This document shows positions 1 to 7,288 of a stretch of 64,000 nt of DNA, in pieces. Below the pieces are notes generated by a model that saw only the letters and a list, made by a program, of their open reading frames with translations, did not search any database and was not told the DNA's origin. This DNA comes from UBA11098 sp041671525 (GTDB lineage: Bacteria; Patescibacteriota; Minisyncoccia; Moranbacterales; UBA2206): assembly GCA_041671525.1 (NCBI GenBank), contig JBAZBJ010000005.1, forward strand, positions 1-64,000, in the 5' to 3' direction. How positions within the stretch are numbered: position 1 is the stretch's first letter; each line of letters begins with the position of its first letter. A program made the position numbers and the translations under genes.

Positions 1-385
1 CATAGAGGTCGCGCGGGATGGAAATCATGGAAAGCTTATTTTCCGTCGGCTTGATACTGACGACCATGATGGTGTCGGCCAGTAGTCCGCCGCCGGGAAC
101 ATTTTCGCCGCGCATACCCAGGAGCAGGATGTTGATCCGATCTTCATTTTCTCCTTTCAATTCATCCCCAATTCCTGGCAAGGAATGAGCAAGACTGTTT
201 AATATCCCGCCCTCAGTAATTTTGTTCAAAACACTGCCCGCTTTCCAGAAAAAAACGCCACCCGCAATCAGCAAAATCAGCACGATTGGGATAGTGATTT
301 TAAACCAACGCATCTGATAAAACTTTGTCTTTGGCGTGGCATGATTGGTGCCGCTGGAAAGATTGGTGTTTCGTAAGTAAGCCAT
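1..385 (-). CDS. LytR-CpsA-Psr (LCP) family protein, N-terminal part, cut by window edge
   Basis: Reading from the ATG at 385 gives 128 codons that stay open to the window edge. A cytoplasmic stretch of about 26 residues is followed by one membrane anchor (about 27-48), a spacer, and the start of an LCP catalytic domain: INILLLGMRGE (85-94), then LADTIMVVSI (102-111) and SMISIPRDLY (119-128). Known LCP proteins transfer polyprenyl-pyrophosphate-linked glycans to the cell wall or to surface carriers, using the Asp and the Arg of the DTIM and PRD motifs, both visible here. It is transcribed away from the neighbouring glycosyltransferase operon by its own promoter, so it heads a leftward unit. 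The family is clear; the attached glycan is inferred from the surrounding genes. Confidence 0.88.
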   Translation of the reverse strand, partial: MAYLRNTNLSSGTNHATPKTKFYQMRWFKITIPIVLILLIAGGVFFWKAGSVLNKITEGGILNSLAHSLPGIGDELKGENEDRINILLLGMRGENVPGGGLLADTIMVVSIKPTENKLSMISIPRDLY

Positions 386-433
386 TTGCTTGTTTTTTTA
401 TTTAGTTAGTGATTAAAACTTAACATAAGTTAT

Positions 434-461
434 ATTTTACTCGATTTGGCGCAAATGTCAA
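434..461 (-). promoter_or_regulatory. Promoter of the LCP gene
   Basis: On the minus strand a -35 box TTGACA (456-461) is separated by 16 nt from a -10 box TAAAAT (434-439). The start codon lies about 48 nt downstream. Both boxes are near consensus. Confidence 0.7.
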
Positions 462-498
462 CCAAAAAAGAATGTAGAGCTAAGGCCACAGTTTGGTG

Positions 499-1641
499 TC
501 AGTCATTGAGATTATTGAATATTTCCAGTAATTTGCGGACAGTGTTTTTCCATAAAAAATTTTTAGCTTGAATCAGTTCTTTTTGCGCTAAATTGGCATG
601 CATTACCGTATCATTTATGACATTATTCAGCCTGTCTGTCAAATCAGCTGATCTCTCCGGGTTAAAAAACACGATACTGTCCCCGGCTACTTCCCGATGA
701 GGCGGAATATCAGAGGCGATTACAGGCATGCCGAGCGTCATCGCCTCCAGAACTGTAATGCCGAAGCCTTCATAGAAAGATGGGTTGCAAAAGAGCAGGC
801 TGCTTTTGAAAATGCCCGGCTTATCATCCTCCGAAATGAAGCCTGGTAAAAAAACGTTGTTTTGTAAAGAATGTTTGGCAATCGTTTTATCGATGTTGGT
901 GTCATAGTTGTGTCCCCTGCCTCCAGCGAGAACCAATTTGATTGCAGCCTGGGTTTCGGTCGGCAATTTAGCATACGCTTCAATCAACGTCGGTAAATTT
1001 TTTCTGGGTTGCAGCGTGCCGACATACAAAATAAATTTTTCCGGCAAATTATATTTCTTCTTGACGTCAGCCACCTGAGTCTCCGATATTTCCGCCAAAA
1101 AATTGTCCCCCACCGCATTATGGATCCAGGTCACTTTGTCTTCGGCCACATTGTAGTATTTGAGTATTTCCTGAGCCGTAAAGTCGGAGACCCCGATAAT
1201 TTTGTCGGCGCGGCGAAAACTCAGCGGCATGAGAATTTTCAGAAAAAACAGGTCAGAAAATTTGATGTATTTTGCGTAAACTTTAAAGGAGATATCGTGG
1301 ATAATCGTCAGAATTTTAATTTTCGTGGGTACAAAAAATGGCGTGATGTATTGAGTCAGATAAACATCTACCGGATGCGCCCGCAAATATTTTTGCAACG
1401 TCCAAAAATTCCAGGTAAAACGATTTTTTGTTTTTAAAGAAATAATTTGGAAATTGCGTTTGTCTTGAATTTCGAGTCGTTCGGTGATTTCCTTTAATAC
1501 GACCGGATCAGTCAGATCGGTGTACAAGAAATATTCATTCTGCGCGTCGATCTGCGCCAAATTTTTGGTCAGATTAAAAAACACCACCTCGTCGCCGGTT
1601 CTTTTTTTGCCGATATTACGAATATCAATTCCGATTTTCAC
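499..1641 (-). CDS. GT4-family glycosyltransferase
   Basis: A 380-residue retaining glycosyltransferase of the GT-B fold. The C-terminal nucleotide-sugar half shows FILYVGTLQPRKN (203-215) and the E-x7-E type motif EGFGITVLE (291-299), then GMPVIASD. The N-terminal half has no usual glycine-rich loop but is otherwise family-like. It probably adds a hexose to a lipid-linked oligosaccharide at the inner face of the membrane. The start is GTG; an in-frame TAG three codons upstream rules out any longer form. It follows the ligase-like gene on the same strand with 121 nt between, most of which is an inverted repeat. Sugar specificity cannot be read from sequence. Confidence 0.88.
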   Translation of the reverse strand: MKIGIDIRNIGKKRTGDEVVFFNLTKNLAQIDAQNEYFLYTDLTDPVVLKEITERLEIQDKRNFQIISLKTKNRFTWNFWTLQKYLRAHPVDVYLTQYITPFFVPTKIKILTIIHDISFKVYAKYIKFSDLFFLKILMPLSFRRADKIIGVSDFTAQEILKYYNVAEDKVTWIHNAVGDNFLAEISETQVADVKKKYNLPEKFILYVGTLQPRKNLPTLIEAYAKLPTETQAAIKLVLAGGRGHNYDTNIDKTIAKHSLQNNVFLPGFISEDDKPGIFKSSLLFCNPSFYEGFGITVLEAMTLGMPVIASDIPPHREVAGDSIVFFNPERSADLTDRLNNVINDTVMHANLAQKELIQAKNFLWKNTVRKLLEIFNNLND

Positions 1642-1762
1642 CCCGCACTAACTTTCGATATAATCAGTTTTCTGAAATATATCAGAAGCGTATTATTTAT
1701 TTATGAAAACTTTATTTTTCCCCGCTAACTACCACCATTACAATCGAAAGTTAGTGCGGGGT
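1640..1762. repeat. Long inverted repeat between two glycan genes
   Basis: Perfect 20-bp arms at 1640-1659 and 1743-1762 face each other across 83 nt. The left arm runs up to the GTG start of the downstream glycosyltransferase and the right arm ends next to the TGA of the ligase-like gene. A third, partial copy (CCCCGCTAACTA) lies inside at about 1719. There is no U-tract, so it is not a simple terminator. It could be a decayed small mobile element or an RNA structure that hides the GTG start. Confidence 0.75.
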
Positions 1763-3403
1763 TCATTGTTTAATCGTGGTCACAGCCAAAAATAGCCAGA
1801 CGATACCTAAAAATATACCGGCGTTAAACAGATTGGGTATGATGAGCGCAAATAGTCCTAGGAGCGCGCAGAGCCCGAGGATCTTGCCGGTTCTATCATT
1901 CGTTGAAAAATTACGCAAACCGGAAATCAGACTATACAGCAAAATAAAGGCAAGCACAAGGATTCCCAGGAGGCCGCTGCCCAACCAGACTTCCAAAAAG
2001 ATGTTGCTCGAATTGAGCGAAGTGCCGTTTTCATCGGTGCCCAAAATCTGGCCGATACTCCCCCACCCGATACCCAGGATGGGATGATCTTTGATTGTGT
2101 TCCAAGATTTTTGGTAAATGATGCCACGGATGTTGACGTTGGGATCGGTGCGGAAAATTTCGGTCACAAAATTACCCTGGGATCTTTCTTGATCAATTTC
2201 TTCCAGATTGATATGGCGGCAGCCGTATTTTTCTAATTCGGAAACATTGCCAATTGGCCGAGAGTTCAACTCTTGGATATCCAAGAGTTGAACTCTCGGA
2301 TCGCAAGAGATGGTGATCTTTTGCAATCCTCCGGTGCTCTGGGCACGGTTAAAAAGTTGAAAGTTAGTCAGATTAAAAATATACACAATCGTAAAAGCCA
2401 AAAACAAAGAAATAATAATTGGAATTTTTATTTGGAGCGTAGTTTTCCATTCCCAATTTTTCGGGTGCCACTTCAGATTTGTCCAAATGACAAATAAATA
2501 AATAAAAGTCACGGCAAAAGCACCCAGCCAGGCACTGCGTGAAACAGTCAAAATTAATAATATAAAAGTTAAGGTGAGTAGGATATACAAAGATGTCATC
2601 CTGAGCCTGCCTGTCCGGTAGGCAGGCTTGTCGAAGGATCTACTTGGATTGTCGATTAGATTCTTCGACTCCGCTCCGCTCCGCTCAGAATGACAATGAT
2701 AGATGACAGCATAAATAACGGCCAACAAAAGAACTAAATAGATGCCCAGCCAATCCGGTTCGGTAAACGTTGCATTGGGTCGTCCGGGCATGACTTCGAA
2801 AGAATTATTACCATAAATAAATCTGATATTTTGCCAAATGCCATACAAAACGACAATCAACGAGGAGCTGAGGAAGAATGGCGCGACTCGTTTCAAGTCC
2901 TCACTGTTTTGAATAAAGATGCGTGCCAAAAAATACAAAGCCACAAAGGAAGCGGCAATGATGGACTGCTTGAAGCTCACACCTTTGTCCGGGGCAAAAA
3001 GCGCACTCAAAAATCCAGTAACAGTGAAGATGACAAACAGCAGGTCATACCAATTCCACTGCGGCAGTCTGAAGCCCAATCTTTTGACGGCCAACTTGAT
3101 AAGCACGGCCGCAATTGTCAGGCCGCCGATAAATTGATACGGCCGCACCATAATCCCGATTTCTTTCGGTGCCAGGTTGATGTTTTCCAACGCGATGGTG
3201 CCCACGAAAAACAAAAAGCTCCAACCCGGCCGGTAGAGCGCGAAGGCCAGATAAACAACGGTGAAGAAAATGAAATCACCAAGATTTTTGATTGGTAAAA
3301 TATGTAAATTAGAAAGCACGATCAAAAATAACACGCCAAAAATATTGGCCAGTAGCAGATATGTTTTGGGGCGATTTAATTTATTGAATATTTCCGACAA
3401 CAT
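1763..3403 (-). CDS. O-antigen ligase / Wzy-type polymerase-like membrane protein
   Basis: A 546-residue polytopic protein with about ten to twelve hydrophobic segments and one large extracytoplasmic loop. The region YQKSWNTIKDHPILGIGWG, near the end of that loop, matches the Wzy_C / O-antigen ligase signature (an Arg/Lys-rich helix followed by hPhxGhG). Such enzymes join or ligate polyprenyl-PP-linked glycans outside the membrane. The start at 3403 overlaps the upstream gene by 23 nt; a frame to 3478 exists but would overlap by 98 nt. Two palindromic elements are embedded in frame (2258-2299 and 2594-2695), so about 48 residues of this protein are repeat-derived. Polymerase and ligase cannot be told apart from sequence alone. 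Confidence 0.82.
   Translation of the reverse strand: MLSEIFNKLNRPKTYLLLANIFGVLFLIVLSNLHILPIKNLGDFIFFTVVYLAFALYRPGWSFLFFVGTIALENINLAPKEIGIMVRPYQFIGGLTIAAVLIKLAVKRLGFRLPQWNWYDLLFVIFTVTGFLSALFAPDKGVSFKQSIIAASFVALYFLARIFIQNSEDLKRVAPFFLSSSLIVVLYGIWQNIRFIYGNNSFEVMPGRPNATFTEPDWLGIYLVLLLAVIYAVIYHCHSERSGAESKNLIDNPSRSFDKPAYRTGRLRMTSLYILLTLTFILLILTVSRSAWLGAFAVTFIYLFVIWTNLKWHPKNWEWKTTLQIKIPIIISLFLAFTIVYIFNLTNFQLFNRAQSTGGLQKITISCDPRVQLLDIQELNSRPIGNVSELEKYGCRHINLEEIDQERSQGNFVTEIFRTDPNVNIRGIIYQKSWNTIKDHPILGIGWGSIGQILGTDENGTSLNSSNIFLEVWLGSGLLGILVLAFILLYSLISGLRNFSTNDRTGKILGLCALLGLFALIIPNLFNAGIFLGIVWLFLAVTTIKQ
2258..2299. repeat. 42-bp perfect palindrome inside the ligase-like gene
   Basis: The two 21-bp halves are exact reverse complements around GGATATCC at 2275-2282. 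The length is exactly 14 codons and the element is codon-aligned, encoding PRVQLLDIQELNSR in the large extracytoplasmic loop. Removing it would leave the frame intact. Confidence 0.9.
2594..2695. repeat. 102-bp HSERS-type palindromic element with a second palindrome nested in it
   Basis: The outer ends (TGTCATCCTGAGC and its near complement) and inner arms (GTCGAAGGATCT / AGATTCTTCGAC) are each paired with one mismatch. The element is 34 codons long and is read as CHSERSGAESKNL...SFDK...LRMT, the peptide signature of a repeat seen in many bacterial genomes. A smaller palindrome with arms GCCTGCCT/AGGCAGGC (about 2604-2626) interrupts it, adding 21 nt (PAYRTGR) between SFDK and LRMT, again without frame loss. 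Confidence 0.88.
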
Positions 3404-4601
3404 GTAAAAACTTTTTAGTGAATTTGGTCCAGGAAAAAATCTGGGCTCTCTCTCGACCGCGTTTGGCCAAGGTTTCATGTAAATTTTTGTTGATTAAAAC
3501 GTTGCGCATGACCATGGCAATGTCGCGGTGATCATCCGGATTACAATAGAGCACGCTGTCGCCCCCCACTTCCGGCAGTGAGGAGGTTTTACTGATGATG
3601 GTCGGCGTGCCCTGATTCATGGCTTCCAGCGGTGGCATACCAAAGCCTTCATAATGAGATGGGTAAACAAAAAGCGCAGCGCTGTGGAACAAGGCCGGCA
3701 TATCCGCCTGTGGTGTCATATTCAAAAGTCGCACGTGCGCGGTCAGATCCAATTCCTTGACCAATTTTTCCGCGTCAATTATCAAAGGCGCCAGTTGCGG
3801 CAGCAATTTTCCATAAATCACCAATGGTGGCAGTTCATGGATAAAATGCAGCGTCTTGTTTTTCTCCAGTAAATATTTGTAAGCATGGATCACACCCTCC
3901 ACATTTTTTCGGATCTCCATTCCCCCGCCTGCCAAAATGTAGCCCGGCTTTAATTTATACTTTTTCAGTACAGACGCATTGCGATGCGTCTCTACAGGCT
4001 TCTTGTAAATTTCATCCACGTCCAAATAGTTCACGACAATTTTGGCTGGATTGATGTGCAACTGTTGCACCAAGTCTTTTTCCGTGCGCTTGGAATTGGC
4101 CAGGATCTTGTCTGCCTGCGCGATGGCCAGTTCGGTACTCTGCCAATATTTCCGCTTGCGCGAATTATCGAGATAATGCGGAAAGAGTTTGGGGATAATG
4201 TCATGGACCAACATGATGTGCGGAATCGAGTTCGTAGGGATCCGATCCCTATAGAGGGATCGGATCCCTACTGGATGCAAAATGGTCGCGGATTGATATA
4301 AACTAAAAAACATATCGCATTTATCCAACCTAACCTTTTTTGGCAACAAATATTTCTCCCACCAAATTTTACGGATCAAGTCATCCCTTTTCCACAACGG
4401 CAAAAAAATATTTTTCGAAAAATTACTAGGCAATTTAAATCCGCGCGGCAAGTCTTCTTCCAAATACAAAACAAACTCAAGATCGTGGATCGTGGATCGT
4501 TGATCGCATATCCGGGTTAGCTCTTTTAAAAAATTGATGGTCACTTGCCCGGTGCCGTTAGTCGGCTTTCTGGCAAATGACGCGTTGATTCCGATTCGCA
4601 T
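3381..4601 (-). CDS. GT4-family glycosyltransferase
   Basis: From ATG 4601 the protein is 406 residues and begins MRIGINASFARKPTNGTGQV, a typical GT4 start with the glycine-rich acceptor loop. The donor half carries YILAGGGMEIRKN and HYEGFGMPPLEAM, then GTPTIISKTSSLPEVGGDS. It is probably a mannosyl- or similar hexosyltransferase on a lipid-linked intermediate. A longer frame to 4646 starts upstream of the promoter -10 box, so 4601 is preferred. Three different repeat elements (3968-3995, 4234-4271, 4481-4506) lie in the coding sequence and are translated as short inserts such as GIRSLYRDRIPT. It heads the leftward operon that includes the ligase-like gene. Confidence 0.88.
   Translation of the reverse strand: MRIGINASFARKPTNGTGQVTINFLKELTRICDQRSTIHDLEFVLYLEEDLPRGFKLPSNFSKNIFLPLWKRDDLIRKIWWEKYLLPKKVRLDKCDMFFSLYQSATILHPVGIRSLYRDRIPTNSIPHIMLVHDIIPKLFPHYLDNSRKRKYWQSTELAIAQADKILANSKRTEKDLVQQLHINPAKIVVNYLDVDEIYKKPVETHRNASVLKKYKLKPGYILAGGGMEIRKNVEGVIHAYKYLLEKNKTLHFIHELPPLVIYGKLLPQLAPLIIDAEKLVKELDLTAHVRLLNMTPQADMPALFHSAALFVYPSHYEGFGMPPLEAMNQGTPTIISKTSSLPEVGGDSVLYCNPDDHRDIAMVMRNVLINKNLHETLAKRGRERAQIFSWTKFTKKFLHVVGNIQ
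3968..3995. repeat. 28-bp stem-loop repeat inside a GT4 gene
   Basis: Twelve-base arms GTACAGACGCAT and ATGCGTCTCTAC pair with one mismatch around a TGCG loop. The same type of AGACGCAT...ATGCGTCT hairpin is, from memory, a dispersed repeat in other bacteria. It is translated within ETHRNASV. Confidence 0.8.
4234..4271. repeat. 38-bp stem-loop repeat inside a GT4 gene
   Basis: Perfect 17-bp arms (GTAGGGATCCGATCCCT and its complement) enclose the 4-nt loop ATAG. It is read through in frame as part of IRSLYRDRIPT. Confidence 0.88.
4481..4506. repeat. Heptamer tandem repeat inside a GT4 gene
   Basis: GATCGTG is repeated three times with the third copy GATCGTT, followed by a partial GATCG. It encodes part of CDQRSTIHD. 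Short heptamer arrays of this kind are common slippage-prone dispersed repeats. Confidence 0.7.
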
Positions 4602-4608
4602 ATGTATA

Positions 4609-4617
4609 ATTATACCA
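4609..4617 (-). promoter_or_regulatory. Extended -10 promoter of the leftward GT4 operon, predicted leaderless
   Basis: Minus strand: TGGTATAAT, an extended -10 (TATAAT at 4609-4614). Only 7 nt separate it from the ATG at 4601, so transcription would begin at or next to the start codon. No convincing -35 is seen. Confidence 0.6.
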
Positions 4618-4657
4618 CACAATCCCAATCTTGCTGGATTTTGCATAATGACTTAAA

Positions 4658-4685
4658 CTGACAAGGTAGGTATAAATAGTAAAAA
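4658..4685 (+). promoter_or_regulatory. Possible promoter of the dehydrogenase gene
   Basis: CTGACA (4658-4663), 16 nt, then TAAAAA (4680-4685) ending 6 nt before the ATG at 4692. An alternative -10 is TATAAA at 4671-4676. Weak, but this is the only space for a rightward promoter. Confidence 0.35.
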
Positions 4686-4691
4686 TAGCAT

Positions 4692-5981
4692 ATGCAAAAA
4701 AATAAGCAGGACAAACAAGTGGTTTGCGTGATTGGACTAGGCTACGTCGGCTTGCCGTTGGCGGTGCGCTGCGTGGAAAAGGGCTATGAGACCTATGGGT
4801 TGGATATGGATAAGAAAAAAGTTGAGCTGATCAACAAGGGAAAAAGTCCGATCGAGGAAAAATTTCTGGAAAAATATTTTCCCAACATCAAACCAATCGC
4901 CACGGCCGACGAGAAGATCATCAAGAAAGCCGACATCGTGCTGATCTGCGTACCGACGCCGGTGGACGCGCTGTATAATCCGGATCTGGGACCGGTTAGG
5001 GGCGCGGTGGAAATGGTTTCGCGCAATTTGAAAAAAGGCGCGTTGGTGGTTTTGGAATCGACGGTCAACCCGGGCGTCAGTGAAGAAATTATCAAACCGA
5101 TATTCGAAAGTGCCAAACAGAGGGTCGGCACCGACGTGCATATCGCGCATTGTCCGGAGCGGATCAATCCCGGGGATGAAAAATGGAACGTGACCAACAT
5201 TCCTCGCGTGGTTGGTTCGATGGACAAGGAGGGATTGCAGATCGCGCTGAACTTTTACCAAAGTATCGTGGATGGTGAAATCCGCCCGATGAAATCGATC
5301 CGCGAAGCCGAGGCCGTGAAAATCGTGGAAAATTCCTTTCGGGACGTTAATATTGCCTTTGTGAATGAGCTGGCCAAATCTTTTGATGCGCTGGGCATTG
5401 ATGTGGCGGATGTCATTCGGGGGGCTTCGACCAAGCCGTTTGCTTTTATGGCACACTTCCCTTCTTGTGGTGTTGGCGGACATTGCATCCCAGTGGATCC
5501 ATATTATTTGATTGAGCGCGCCAAGCAATCCGGCTTTGATCACAAATTTTTGAAAATCGCTCGCGAAACCAACAACTCGATGCCAGCCTATACGGTGGAA
5601 TTGCTGCAGGACGCGCTGAATGAAATTAAACTACCGATGAAAGGGACAACCGTCGGAGTTTTGGGTATCTCGTACAAATCCAATGTGGACGATGTGCGTG
5701 AATCGCCGTATTTCAAAATTATCAAGTTTTTAAAAGGTTATGGGGCTGAAATTATTTCCTTCGATCCGCATGTGGCCAGATTGTCAGATGTGAAAAGCTT
5801 GGATGCGTTGCTCAAAAAAGCGACCGCCCTGATCATTGTTACCGGCCACCGGGAATTCAAACAGTTGGATCCGAATATTTTCAAGAAGAATGGTATCAAA
5901 GTCATCATTGACGGCGCCAATTGCTTGGACAAGGACGCGATCAAAAAAAGCGGTGTGATCTACAAAGGCATCGGAAGATAG
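4692..5981 (+). CDS. UDP-GlcNAc / UDP-ManNAc 6-dehydrogenase-type nucleotide-sugar dehydrogenase
   Basis: A 429-residue enzyme of the UDP-glucose/GDP-mannose dehydrogenase family. Visible parts: NAD-binding GLGYVGLP (15-22), LESTVNPG (121-128), PERINPGD (155-162), Lys210 in the EAEAVKIVENSF helix, and the active-site Cys265 in GVGGHCIPVDPYY, followed by the C-terminal UDP-binding domain with GISYKSNVDDVRESP. The ERINPGD form is typical of the WbpA/WecC/TviB branch acting on N-acetylated hexosamines rather than of UDP-glucose dehydrogenase. It would supply a uronic acid donor in the cytoplasm by two successive NAD-dependent oxidations. It diverges from the leftward GT4 operon and is followed by the 6.0 kb operon. 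Confidence 0.88.
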   Translation: MQKNKQDKQVVCVIGLGYVGLPLAVRCVEKGYETYGLDMDKKKVELINKGKSPIEEKFLEKYFPNIKPIATADEKIIKKADIVLICVPTPVDALYNPDLGPVRGAVEMVSRNLKKGALVVLESTVNPGVSEEIIKPIFESAKQRVGTDVHIAHCPERINPGDEKWNVTNIPRVVGSMDKEGLQIALNFYQSIVDGEIRPMKSIREAEAVKIVENSFRDVNIAFVNELAKSFDALGIDVADVIRGASTKPFAFMAHFPSCGVGGHCIPVDPYYLIERAKQSGFDHKFLKIARETNNSMPAYTVELLQDALNEIKLPMKGTTVGVLGISYKSNVDDVRESPYFKIIKFLKGYGAEIISFDPHVARLSDVKSLDALLKKATALIIVTGHREFKQLDPNIFKKNGIKVIIDGANCLDKDAIKKSGVIYKGIGR

Positions 5982-5989
5982 AAATTTGC

Positions 5990-6020
5990 CCTGCCTGCCG
6001 CCTGACTGCCGACCGGCAGG
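5990..6020. repeat. Degenerate CCTGCC...GGCAGG palindromic repeat
   Basis: Arms CCTGCC (5990-5995) and GGCAGG (6015-6020) enclose an imperfect GC-rich stretch. It is a diverged copy of the elements at about 2604 and at 10680. It lies just after the dehydrogenase stop and may act as a transcript-end hairpin. Confidence 0.55.
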
Positions 6021-6049
6021 TTGCATAAAGGCAAAAATAAAGGTATAAT
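6021..6049 (+). promoter_or_regulatory. Promoter of the rightward glycosylation operon
   Basis: TTGCAT (6021-6026), 17 nt, TATAAT (6044-6049). The first gene begins at 6108, leaving a leader of about 50 nt. It sits directly behind the palindrome at 5990-6020. Confidence 0.72.
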
Positions 6050-6107
6050 GCTTGCAGGTATTATATCTTTTGTGTTTTAATAAAAAGCTTTAAACAAAGT
6101 AAAAAAC

Positions 6108-6338
6108 ATGTTTAGCATAATCAAATCTATCATTTGGATCGTGGGGATTTTGGTGGTCGCGCATTTTGTGTTGGGATATTTTGGCTATGAGTTGAACCTT
6201 AATTATTTCAGCAGCAGCAAAAGTGCCTGTCAGGAAAACATCCAAGTTTGCACCAGTAACCTGGTTCGTCAAGGCGTTGATAATGTTAAGTGTGATATTA
6301 ACTGCATTGATCCAAAACTAATCATTAAGAAGAAATAA
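6108..6338 (+). CDS. Small single-pass membrane protein with four cysteines, unknown function
   Basis: Not recognised. The 76-residue product has one N-terminal membrane segment (about 4-26) and a short tail likely facing outward, with four Cys residues (in SACQENIQVCTS and VKCDINCID) that could form two disulfides. The stop overlaps the next start by one base (TAATG), so translation is coupled to the polyprenol-phosphate glycosyltransferase that follows. That coupling suggests a helper role in the same step, but nothing in the sequence shows an activity. Confidence 0.72.
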   Translation: MFSIIKSIIWIVGILVVAHFVLGYFGYELNLNYFSSSKSACQENIQVCTSNLVRQGVDNVKCDINCIDPKLIIKKK

Positions 6339-7288
6339 TGAAACTGATCGTGAATATCCCCGCGTTTAACGAGGAGGATAAGTTAGCCGAAACTATCAAA
6401 AGCATACCGCGCCAGCTTGCTGGTATTGACGAAGTATTCATTCAGGTGATTGACGACGGTTCACATGATCGGACCGCAGTGGTTGCCAAGGAAGCGGGTG
6501 TGGACTTTATCCATTCGCACCGCGTGAATCGTGGCATTGGAGTCACCTTTCGTACCGCCGCGGAAAAAGCCTTGCGCAACGGAGCTGACATTATGGTGAA
6601 CATCGACGCAGATGGACAATTTGATCCGCAAGATATCCGAAGTCTCATCCAGCCGATTTTGGACGCCGAAGTGGATATGGTTAGCGCGGATCGTTTTAGC
6701 GAAAAAACCGCCAAGGATATCCCCTGGATAAAAAGTTTTTTGAATCGGGTAGCGGCCTGGACGATTGGTTGGTTTATGAATACGAAAATCCATGATCTGA
6801 CTTGTGGTTTCCGCGCCTATAGTCGCGAAGCGCTGTTGCGACTGAATCTGCCGGGAGATTTCACCTACACCCAGGAGGTCATTATCGATCTGCTCGGGAA
6901 AAATATGAAGATAAAATGGGTGCCGGTGATCGTGAAATATTTTCCGGAGAGAAAATCGCGCGTTGTCAGAAGTGTGTATCGTTATGTCAACAATAGTTTC
7001 AAAATAATCCTGAAGGCGATCCGCGATGTGCGACCGATGAAATTTTTCGGGTTGCCCGGATTATTTCTGGTTTTCTTGTCATTTATCTCCTTTGGCATAT
7101 TCCTGTTCAACTATCTCGAGGATTTCAAGATAAACCCCTATCGGAATTATCTGATTTTCGGCATTGCGCTGTTTCTGGTCGGTCTGCAGTTTGTGGTTTT
7201 CGCCCTGATTGCCGATATGATCAAATCCAATCGCAAGCTGACCGAAGATCAGATGTATCTGTTTAAAAAAGAAAAGTATCGCAAATAA
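6338..7288 (+). CDS. GT2 polyprenol-phosphate sugar transferase (DPM1/ArnC-like)
   Basis: A 316-residue inverting GT2 enzyme. The catalytic domain shows VNIPAFNEEDKL (4-15), VIDDGSHDRT, the DxD-type NIDADGQFDP, and HDLTCGFRAYSREAL. Two C-terminal membrane segments (about 235-255 and 270-295) anchor it. Family members load a sugar from a nucleotide donor onto polyprenyl phosphate at the inner membrane face, making the donor used by GT-C enzymes. This fits the GT-C-like protein two genes downstream. It is coupled to the small membrane gene upstream (1-nt overlap) and abuts the GT4 gene downstream with no gap. Confidence 0.87.
   Translation: MKLIVNIPAFNEEDKLAETIKSIPRQLAGIDEVFIQVIDDGSHDRTAVVAKEAGVDFIHSHRVNRGIGVTFRTAAEKALRNGADIMVNIDADGQFDPQDIRSLIQPILDAEVDMVSADRFSEKTAKDIPWIKSFLNRVAAWTIGWFMNTKIHDLTCGFRAYSREALLRLNLPGDFTYTQEVIIDLLGKNMKIKWVPVIVKYFPERKSRVVRSVYRYVNNSFKIILKAIRDVRPMKFFGLPGLFLVFLSFISFGIFLFNYLEDFKINPYRNYLIFGIALFLVGLQFVVFALIADMIKSNRKLTEDQMYLFKKEKYRK

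Noticed and set aside
2594..2695. HSERS-type repeat as a sign of a pseudogene or frameshift in the ligase-like gene
   Set aside because: The frame is open through the 34-codon element and continues into the conserved C-terminal motif, so the gene appears intact.
3404..3478. Longer N-terminus for the ligase-like protein starting at 3478
   Set aside because: It would overlap the upstream glycosyltransferase by 98 nt and adds a non-hydrophobic, Pro-rich stretch unlike the family.
4737..5543. Long open frame on the minus strand (268 codons) opposite the dehydrogenase gene
   Set aside because: It lies wholly inside a well-supported gene with all catalytic motifs and its product is His/Arg-rich with no recognisable domain; it is a shadow frame.
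4692..5981. Assignment of the first dehydrogenase as a second UDP-glucose dehydrogenase
   Set aside because: The PERINPGD and GVGGHCIPVDP motifs fit the N-acetylhexosamine branch, and a typical Ugd is present at 27352.
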